Below, piece by piece: positions 1-5,381 of a DNA stretch of 6,674 nt. The notes under the pieces are model-generated. The model searched no databases, was not told where the DNA came from, and saw only the letters and a list, made by a program, of their open reading frames with translations. The stretch covers positions 1 through 6,674 of the forward strand of contig JAEYYS010000518.1 of the NCBI GenBank assembly GCA_023428335.1, read 5' to 3'. A program made the translations under genes and the position numbers. Positions within the stretch are counted from its first letter, which is position 1, and each line of letters begins with the position of its first letter. This stretch comes from Verrucomicrobiota bacterium (GTDB lineage Bacteria > Verrucomicrobiota > Verrucomicrobiia > Verrucomicrobiales > Verrucomicrobiaceae).

Positions 1-1367
1 ACCTGTATCTCATCGACGGCAAGCTCGACGACGAGGCCAGCAAGACCGGGGCACTCGCCGCCGGGATTCCCGGTGCCCTGCGCGCCTACGACCTGGCCCT
101 GCGCAAGCACGGCAAACTGACGCTCGCCGACCTGCTGCGCCCGGCCGCCGACCTCGCCGAGAAGGGCTTTGCCCTCGACGAGGTCTATGCGCGCAAGCTC
201 GCCGCCACCGCCGCCAAGCTGCGCCCGTTCCCAGCCTCGGCGGCGATCTTCCTGAAGGCCGATGGCAGTCCCTTGAAGCTGGGCGAGATCCTCGTGCAGC
301 AGGACCTCGCCGCCACCTACCGCGCCATCGCCGAGCACGGGCTCGAATGGTTTTACGGCGGCGACTTCGCGCAGCGCACGGAATCTTGGATGAAGGCGAA
401 TGGCGGCATCGCCACGGCGGCGGATTTCGCCAACTACCGCGCCGTCGAGCGCGAACCGGTGCGCGGCCGCTACCGCGGTTATGAAATCGTTTCCATGCCA
501 CCACCGAGCAGCGGTGGCCTGCACGTTCTGCAGATCCTCGGCATGGTCGAGCGTTTCCCGCTGCGCGAGCTGTCGCCGGCACGCCGCGCCCATGTGGTGG
601 CCGAGGCGATGAAGCTTGCCTTTGCCGATCGCGCCCACTGGCTGGGCGATCCCGATTTTGCGCGCGTGCCGCGCGGCCTGCTCGATGTCGACTACCTCGC
701 CGGGCTGTCGGCGCGCATCGATCCCGACAAGGTCACGGCCGTGCCCGCGCATGGCACGCCGCCGCGCTGGGAGGGCGACATCTTTGGCAAGCACACGACC
801 CATCTTTCCACCGCCGATGCCGAGGGCAACTGGGTGGCGCTCAACCAGACGATCAACACCGCCTTCGGCAGCAAGGTGGTCATCCCGGGCACGGGCGTGC
901 TGCTCAACAACGAGATGGACGACTTTGCCGTGCAACCCGGCGTGCCCAACGCCTTCAAACTGGTCGGCACCGAGGCCAACGCCGTGGCGGCGGGCAAGCG
1001 CCCGCTGTCGAGCATGAGCCCGACCCTGGTCTTCTAGGACGGCAAGCCCCTCCTCAGCACCGGCGCGGGGGGTGGACCGACCATCATCACCCAGGTCGTG
1101 CAGCTGCTGATCGGCGTGCTCGACGACGAGTTGGGCCCCAACGCGGCCTTGGCGAAACCGCGGGTGCACCACCAGTGGGCCCCCGACGAACTCAAGGTCG
1201 AGACCGGTCTCGGCGAAGCGACCCTCACCGAGCTGGAAGGCCTCGGCCATAAGCTCAGTCGTTCGACCCGCTACGGCGCCTGCCAGTGCGTGCTCTTCGA
1301 TGCTCAGCGCCGCCTGCTCGTGCCGGCACACGACCCGCGGGTCCCGGGCAAGGCGGCCGGCTGGTGA
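1..1367 (+). pseudogene. ggt: Gamma-glutamyltransferase, 5'-truncated by the window and interrupted by an in-frame TAG
   Basis: This encodes a gamma-glutamyltransferase (glutathione hydrolase), an Ntn-hydrolase normally exported and self-cleaved into large and small subunits; it removes the gamma-glutamyl group from glutathione and related peptides. The frame is open from base 3. Visible motifs are YRGYEIVSMPPPSSGG (large subunit), the self-processing site TTHLS with the predicted catalytic Thr at 795-797, the substrate-pocket residues in NNEMDDF, and PLSSMSPT. After 344 codons the frame meets TAG at 1035-1037. The same frame then continues for 109 codons with family sequence (DGKPLLSTGAGGG, PRVHHQWAPDELKVE, a C-terminal DPR...AGW) to TGA at 1365-1367. 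Roughly the first 110 residues, including the signal peptide, lie left of the window. If the TAG is real and not read through, the product lacks the oxyanion-hole glycines and should be inactive. The family assignment is very secure; pseudogene status is less so, because a single base error would explain it. Confidence 0.85.
1035..1037 (+). other. In-frame amber codon inside ggt
   Basis: The sequence reads ...SPTLVF-TAG-DGKPLL.... In the E. coli enzyme the matching stretch is SPTIVVKDGK, so the stop replaces a residue that is commonly Lys. AAG to TAG is one substitution; GAG or CAG would also be one step away. No frameshift accompanies it, and about 109 codons of well-conserved family sequence follow in the same frame. 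The complete genes here end in TGA, so the window gives no independent test of whether TAG is read as sense in this organism. Confidence 0.85.
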
Positions 1368-1394
1368 AGGGCGCTGCCGGGTGTAGCTGCCTCA

Positions 1395-1475
1395 TCGGAC
1401 CTGTCGGACCTGTCGGACCTGTCGGACCTGTCGGACTCGTCGGACTCGTCGGACTTGTCGGACTCGTCGGACTCA
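1395..1475. repeat. Tandem array of nine 9-bp units (TCGGACNNN)
   Basis: Nine consecutive 9-bp units start at 1395, 1404, 1413, 1422, 1431, 1440, 1449, 1458 and 1467. The first six bases, TCGGAC, are the same in all nine. The last three are CTG in units 1-4, then TCG, TCG, TTG, TCG and TCA. The array sits in the gap between the end of ggt (1367) and the sulfatase start (1530). Because the unit length is a multiple of three, all frames stay open: one plus-strand frame reads VGP/VGL repeats and one minus-strand frame reads SDR/SDE repeats. I treat these as non-coding consequences. The grouping of unit types suggests growth by slippage or unequal exchange within each block. Function is unknown. 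Confidence 0.93.
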
Positions 1476-1499
1476 GACAGCCGCGGATTTTCGGATGCA

Positions 1500-1514
1500 C
1501 AGCCGGAAAGGCTG
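1500..1514 (+). other. Small hairpin with a purine-rich loop upstream of the sulfatase
   Basis: CAGCC (1500-1504) can pair with GGCTG (1510-1514) around a GGAAA loop. The purine run GGAAAGG (1505-1511) is the only Shine-Dalgarno-like sequence near the sulfatase start. It lies 18 nt from the ATG at 1530, which is too far for that start, and only 3 nt from an in-frame GTG at 1515, which is rather close. It may have no role; it is noted because it bears on start choice. Confidence 0.3.
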
Positions 1515-1529
1515 GTGTCGAATGCCGCC

Positions 1530-2990
1530 ATGAAACGCCTGCTCGCCGCCCTGCTCGCCCTCGCCTGCCCTGCCCTTGCCGCAGCGGAGGCACCCAACGT
1601 CGTGCTCATTGTCGCCGATGACCTCGGCTACGGCGACCTCGGCTGCTTTGGCTCGACCACGATTCGCACGCCCAACCTCGACCGCATGGCGGCGGAGGGC
1701 ACGAAGTTCACCAGTTTCTGCGTCGCCCAGGCGGTCTGCAGCGCCTCGCGCGCGGCCTTGATGACCGGCTGCTACCCGAACCGGGTCGGCATGCAGGGCG
1801 CGCTCAACCACACCAGCCGCGAGGGCCTGAGCCTGGAGGAGCGCCTGATGCCCGAGGTCTTCAAGAAGCACGGCTACGCCACCGCCGCCTACGGCAAGTG
1901 GCACCTCGGCACGCGGCCAATGTTCCACCCCTGCAAACGCGGCTTCGACGAGTTTTGGGGCATCCCATACTCGAACGACAACAGCAAGTACCACCCGAGC
2001 CTGGCTGCCGAGATGCCGCCGCTGCCGCTCTACGAGGACGCGCGCATCGTCGCCACCGACCCCGACCAAAGCCAGTTCACCCGCCGCATCACCGAGAAGT
2101 CGGTCAGTTTCATCCGTCGCCACGCGGAAAAACCCTTCTTCCTGTACGTGCCCCACATCATGCCCCACGTGCCGATCTTTGCCTCGGAACGCTTCAAGGG
2201 CCAGTCGCCCCACGGCCTCTACGCCGACGTCGTCGAGGAACTCGACTGGTCGGTCGGCATGATCCTCGAGGCGTTGAAGCAGGCTGGCGTCGATGACAAA
2301 ACCCTGGTCCTTTTCTTTTCCGACAACGGCCCCTTCCTCAGCTACGGCAACCACGCTGGCAGCGCCGCGCCGCTGCGCGAGGGCAAGCTCACCTCCTACG
2401 AGGGCGGCGTGCGCGTGCCCTGCCTGGCGCGCTGGCCCGGCCGCGTGCCGGCGGGTCGCGTTTCCAGCGACCTGCTCACCGCCATGGACCTGCTGCCAAC
2501 CTTCCTGACCTGGCTGGGCGCCGAGGCACCGGCGAAGAAGATCGACGGCGTCGACGTCGGCGACGTCCTGCTCGGCAAGCAGGGTGCGGTGAACCCGCGC
2601 ACGAGTTTTGTGTACTACGCCGGCAGCGAGCTGCAGGCGGTGCGCGAGGGCGACTGGAAACTGCACTTCCCGCATCCTTACATCACCCCGCATGAAACGC
2701 CGGGACGCGACGGCAAGCCGGCGAACTGGGAGAACATGAAGCCGGCGGCCATCACCCAGTCGGGCATCGAAGGCATTGCCACCCGTCATGGCTACAAGGT
2801 TGCGCGACAGGAACTCGCCCTCTACCACCTGGGCGAGGATCCGGGCGAAACCAAGGATGTCAGCGCCGCGCATCCGGAGATCGTGGAGCGACTCCAGAAG
2901 CTCGCCGAACCCCTGCGCCAGGAACTCGGCGACGCCCTCACCGGCACGAAGGCGACCGCCGCCCGGCCGGTGGGCCGCGATGAGGAGTGA
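1530..2990 (+). CDS. Secreted type I (formylglycine-dependent) sulfatase, arylsulfatase family
   Basis: This predicted exported hydrolase of 486 aa removes sulfate from an organic sulfate ester; the substrate cannot be read from the sequence. Residues 1-19 form a Sec signal peptide (MKR, a Leu/Ala core, then cleavage near ALA). The mature part opens with PNVVLIVADDLGYGDLG, where Asp30 and Asp31 are metal ligands. The activation motif is CSASR at 70-74 followed by AALMTG; Cys70 would be oxidised to formylglycine. Further family motifs are GKWHLG (Lys123, His125), GFDEFWGIPYSND (about 138-150), HIMPHVP (His209) and FFSDNGP (Asp265, Asn266). The length is normal and no key residue is missing. 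The frame stays open upstream to a TTG at 1455 inside the tandem array. I chose ATG 1530 because it places the signal peptide at the N-terminus; GTG 1515 is an alternative. Maturation needs a formylglycine-generating enzyme, which is not in this window. Confidence 0.93.
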   Translation: MKRLLAALLALACPALAAAEAPNVVLIVADDLGYGDLGCFGSTTIRTPNLDRMAAEGTKFTSFCVAQAVCSASRAALMTGCYPNRVGMQGALNHTSREGLSLEERLMPEVFKKHGYATAAYGKWHLGTRPMFHPCKRGFDEFWGIPYSNDNSKYHPSLAAEMPPLPLYEDARIVATDPDQSQFTRRITEKSVSFIRRHAEKPFFLYVPHIMPHVPIFASERFKGQSPHGLYADVVEELDWSVGMILEALKQAGVDDKTLVLFFSDNGPFLSYGNHAGSAAPLREGKLTSYEGGVRVPCLARWPGRVPAGRVSSDLLTAMDLLPTFLTWLGAEAPAKKIDGVDVGDVLLGKQGAVNPRTSFVYYAGSELQAVREGDWKLHFPHPYITPHETPGRDGKPANWENMKPAAITQSGIEGIATRHGYKVARQELALYHLGEDPGETKDVSAAHPEIVERLQKLAEPLRQELGDALTGTKATAARPVGRDEE

Positions 2991-3016
2991 GGCTGCCTGT
3001 CCGGCCGAAGCAATCG

Positions 3017-3034
3017 TGCGGTTTCCAAACCGCA
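3017..3034. repeat. Perfect 18-bp palindrome between convergent genes, possible terminator or dispersed element
   Basis: TGCGGTTT (3017-3024) is followed by CC and its exact complement AAACCGCA (3027-3034). As RNA it would form a 7-bp stem with a four-base loop on either strand. It lies in the 71-bp gap between the sulfatase stop at 2990 and the oxidoreductase stop at 3062, the place for a bidirectional terminator. No T-run follows on either side, so it is not a standard intrinsic terminator. GGCTGC at 2991-2996 could also pair with GCAGCC at 3032-3037, giving an alternative larger fold, and CGCAGCCC occurs twice (3031-3038 and 3051-3058). A dispersed palindromic repeat is an equally plausible reading. 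Confidence 0.55.
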
Positions 3035-3061
3035 GCCCACGCACCTTGGCCGCAGCCCGAG

Positions 3062-4381
3062 TCAGGCCGTCGGATACACCCAGGGCCCGCGGTACTCGCG
3101 GCGCAGCAGCTTCGAGGCCTCGGCATCGCCGACGATGATCTCCTTGTCGGCATCCCAGGCGATGCTGCGACCGGCCTTCCACGACAGCATGCCGAGCATC
3201 GGCAGGCAGCTGGAACGGTGCGCGCTCTCAATGTCGGCCACGGGTTTGCGCCCCTTTTCAATCGCCTCGATCAGGTCGTTCCAAAGCAGCGTCAGGTTGT
3301 GGCCATCGGGCTCCTGGAGTTGGTGGTCGCCATGTTCGATCTGCTTTTTCGGATCGGCTGGGTAAAAGGTCCAGCCGTCGCGCCAGCCGATGTGCAGCAC
3401 GCCGTTCTCGCCGTAGAAATAGGCGCCGATCTTGTGCTTCTCGCTGGCGTTGTCGGCGAACTTGCGGTGCTCCCAGACAGCGGTGAACTGCTCGAACTCA
3501 AAGGTCGCCACCTGATGGTCGGGCGCGTCGGTGGTCTGCTCCTGATCGTTGAGCACGGGCGCGCCGGCGATGGGACGGCCGCCGGTGCAGAAGACCTTCT
3601 TCGGCCCCTTCTCGCCGCTCCACCAAAGCACCTGATCGAGCCAGTGCACGCCCCAGTCGCCCATCGTGCCGTTGGCGTAGTCGAGGAAGTGGCGCCAGCC
3701 GCCCGGATGCAGCTTGCTGTTGAAGGGCCGCATCGGCGCCGGGCCGCACCAGAGGTCCCAGTCCATGCCTTCGGGCACCTTGCCATTCGGCTTGGGCGCC
3801 TCGACACCGCCCTTGCCGGCGACAAAGCAGCGCACCATGCCCACCTTGCCAACCTTGCCCGAGCGCAGGAAGTTCATCGCCTCGACGTGATGCGGGCCGA
3901 TGCGGCGGTGCAGGCCGACCTGGACGACAACGCCGCTTTCGCGCGCCGCCTTCACCATGGCGCGGCTCTCCTCGATCGTGTGACCGGTCGGCTTCTCGAC
4001 CAGCACGTGCGCACCGGCCTTGCAGGCGGCGATGGTCTGCAGCGCGTGCCAGTGGTCGGGCGTGGCGATGATGACGATCTCCGGCTTCGCCTCGGCGAGC
4101 AGCTCGCGGTAATCCTTGTAGCCCTTCGGCGTTTCGCCGCTGTCCGCCTCGACATCGGCGATGCCGTTCTCGAGCACGTTGGCGTCGGCATCGCACAGGG
4201 CGACGACCTTGGCGCGACCCGAGGCCATCGCCTCGCGCAGCAGGTTCATGCCCCACCAGCCGGAGCCGATGAGGGCGACGCGGTACTTGCGGCTTTCCGC
4301 ACCCAGCACGGTCAACCGTGACCAAGCGAGCGAGGCGGCGGTGGCGGAGGTGAGAAAGGTGCGGCGGGAGGTCGGGGTCAT
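3062..4381 (-). CDS. Tat-exported Gfo/Idh/MocA-family oxidoreductase
   Basis: This 439-aa NAD(P)-dependent dehydrogenase is of the glucose-fructose oxidoreductase / inositol dehydrogenase type; the substrate is probably a sugar or polyol but cannot be fixed from sequence. The N-terminus has a twin-arginine signal, SRRTFL (residues 5-10), followed by an Ala-rich hydrophobic stretch, so the folded, cofactor-loaded protein is probably exported. The Rossmann domain starts at about residue 33 with GSGWWG (39-44), then ATPDHWH (106-112) and EKPTGH (129-134, the family's EKP motif with a catalytic-type Lys). The C-terminal domain carries GDWGVHWLDQ (241-250), the family's D-x-G-x-H-x-x-D pattern. 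The frame extends upstream to a TTG at 4415-4417, adding 12 residues; I prefer ATG 4381 because it puts the Tat motif at the proper position. No clear ribosome-binding site is seen before either start. The gene follows lysR on the same strand after 32 bp and converges on the sulfatase. Confidence 0.92.
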   Translation of the reverse strand: MTPTSRRTFLTSATAASLAWSRLTVLGAESRKYRVALIGSGWWGMNLLREAMASGRAKVVALCDADANVLENGIADVEADSGETPKGYKDYRELLAEAKPEIVIIATPDHWHALQTIAACKAGAHVLVEKPTGHTIEESRAMVKAARESGVVVQVGLHRRIGPHHVEAMNFLRSGKVGKVGMVRCFVAGKGGVEAPKPNGKVPEGMDWDLWCGPAPMRPFNSKLHPGGWRHFLDYANGTMGDWGVHWLDQVLWWSGEKGPKKVFCTGGRPIAGAPVLNDQEQTTDAPDHQVATFEFEQFTAVWEHRKFADNASEKHKIGAYFYGENGVLHIGWRDGWTFYPADPKKQIEHGDHQLQEPDGHNLTLLWNDLIEAIEKGRKPVADIESAHRSSCLPMLGMLSWKAGRSIAWDADKEIIVGDAEASKLLRREYRGPWVYPTA

Positions 4382-4413
4382 GACGCGAAGATCAACGGCG
4401 CCAACCGGCCGGG

Positions 4414-5325
4414 TCAATCGCGAATCGTCGGCTTCGGCCGCGCCGTGCGCTGGGCCTGGACCAGCTCGCGCACCAGCGGATTCGGGAAACGCCGGCTGGG
4501 AGTGACCGCATAAAAGGCCTCGCTCAAGCGCGGCACCCGGCAGCGCTCGACCAGCACGCCGGATTCCAACTCGTCGCGCACCACCACCGGCGGCACCAGG
4601 GTCAGGCCCTCGGATTCACGCGCCAGCAGACGCAGCATCGCCATGTCATCGACCTCGGCGGCAATCACCGGCCGGATGCCGGCCTGGTCGAGCAGCAGGT
4701 CAAAGGCGCCGCGAATGCTGTGCTCCAGGCTCGGCAGCACCAGCGGCACGCCGCGCAGGTCCTCCGGGAAGTTGAAGGTGCGGCGACTACCGCGCCGGCG
4801 CCGGCCCACCAGGCTGACCGGCTGCTCGTCGAGCAGGTGGCTGTGCCAGCCGGTCTCGGCATCGCGCCGCACCGGCATGTTGGAGAGCACCAGGTCAAGG
4901 GTGTGCGCCTGCAACTGCGCCAGCAGTTCGCGCAGGCTGCCCGAGCGGATCACCAGTTCGACATCGGCGCGCGCCAGCAGCGGATGCAGGAAGGCAAACT
5001 GGAAGTTGCGCGACAGGGTCGCCACCGCACCGACGCGCAGCAGCTTGCGCCGGCCGGCGGCGCGGTTCTGCAGCAGGTCCATCATCTCCTCGCCCGCCTG
5101 GAAGATCGTCTCCGCATAATCGAGCGCCAGCCGCCCCGCCTCAGTGAGCACGAGCGACTTGTGCTGCCGGTCGAACAGCGGCTGGCCGAGGCTTTTCTCC
5201 AGGCGGCGCAGCTGCACGCTCAGGGCCGACTGCGACAGGTTGAGCCGCTCCGCCGCGCGGGTCAGGCCGCCCTCGGCGGCGATGGCGCGGAAGTAGCGCA
5301 GGTGGTGGTAGTTGAGGAAGGCCAT
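4414..5325 (-). CDS. LysR-family transcriptional regulator (NhaR-like), divergent from dabB
   Basis: This is a cytoplasmic DNA-binding regulator of 303 aa, the usual LysR length. Residues about 5-64 form the winged helix-turn-helix: the opening NYHHLRYFRAIAAEGG resembles the NYNHLYYF start of E. coli NhaR, followed by LTRAAERLNLSQSALSVQLRRLE as the recognition helix region and LFDRQHKSLVLTEAG as the wing. From about residue 90 to 290 is the two-lobed effector-binding domain, with LDLVLSNMPV and GLTLVPPVVV typical of the fold. ATG 5323-5325 is preceded in frame by TAA two codons upstream, which fixes the start; the Shine-Dalgarno sequence is weak. Only 56 bp separate it from the divergent dabB-like gene, so by the usual LysR logic it probably controls that gene and itself. 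The ligand is unknown. The downstream oxidoreductase (32 bp gap) may share its transcript. Confidence 0.93.
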   Translation of the reverse strand: MAFLNYHHLRYFRAIAAEGGLTRAAERLNLSQSALSVQLRRLEKSLGQPLFDRQHKSLVLTEAGRLALDYAETIFQAGEEMMDLLQNRAAGRRKLLRVGAVATLSRNFQFAFLHPLLARADVELVIRSGSLRELLAQLQAHTLDLVLSNMPVRRDAETGWHSHLLDEQPVSLVGRRRRGSRRTFNFPEDLRGVPLVLPSLEHSIRGAFDLLLDQAGIRPVIAAEVDDMAMLRLLARESEGLTLVPPVVVRDELESGVLVERCRVPRLSEAFYAVTPSRRFPNPLVRELVQAQRTARPKPTIRD

Positions 5326-5381
5326 GCTTTACATTTACCAAAGCGAACGATCTTTGCAAAAACATCTATTGGAGAGAACCC
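5326..5381. promoter_or_regulatory. Divergent lysR/dabB control region with a candidate operator
   Basis: This 56-bp gap is markedly AT-richer than its surroundings and must hold control signals for both flanking genes. It contains the inverted repeat CAAAG (5339-5343), 8 bp spacer, CTTTG (5352-5356), a plausible LysR-type operator in size and position, and the palindrome TTTGCAAA (5353-5360) overlapping the right arm. TTTACA (5328-5333) matches five of six bases of a -35 consensus for the plus strand, but I find no convincing -10 at a standard distance. On the minus strand, TTGCAA has only a poor -10 partner. The regulatory role is inferred from gene layout; the repeats themselves are directly visible. 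Confidence 0.55.
5371..5376 (+). promoter_or_regulatory. Ribosome-binding site of the dabB-like gene
   Basis: GGAGAG lies 5 nt before ATG 5382. It is the clearest Shine-Dalgarno sequence in the window and favours ATG 5382 over the in-frame ATG at 5409, which has only a weak AAGG upstream. Confidence 0.7.

Noticed and set aside
1035..1037. Pyrrolysine codon in ggt
   Set aside because: Pyrrolysine is known mainly from methylamine methyltransferases in organisms with pyl genes. Gamma-glutamyltransferase is not such an enzyme, and nothing else here suggests that machinery.
1332..1343. Perfect 12-bp palindrome GACCCGCGGGTC near the end of ggt
   Set aside because: It falls inside conserved C-terminal coding sequence (DPR motif region), and GC-only palindromes of this size are likely by chance here; there is no T-run for a terminator.
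1098..1367. Separate small gene after the TAG in ggt
   Set aside because: This frame is the C-terminal part of gamma-glutamyltransferase; it has no start signal of its own and is better described as the continuation of the interrupted gene.
1395..1475. CRISPR array
   Set aside because: The units are 9 bp and directly adjacent with no spacers, so this is a simple tandem repeat.
1286..1621. Repeat protein encoded by the 9-bp array (VGP/VGL on the plus strand, SDR/SDE on the minus strand)
   Set aside because: The open frames result from a 9-bp unit lacking stops; they overlap the ends of ggt and the sulfatase signal peptide, with no supporting start signals.
1473..3182. Long open frame (569 codons) on the minus strand opposite the sulfatase
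   Set aside because: It lies fully antisense to a gene with clear family motifs, its translation is Arg/Ala/Gly/Val-rich low-information sequence, and long antisense frames are expected at this GC content.
2987..4321. Long plus-strand open frame (444 codons) opposite the oxidoreductase
   Set aside because: The minus-strand frame carries Tat, Rossmann and EKP motifs; the plus-strand translation shows no recognisable domain and is a GC-driven shadow.
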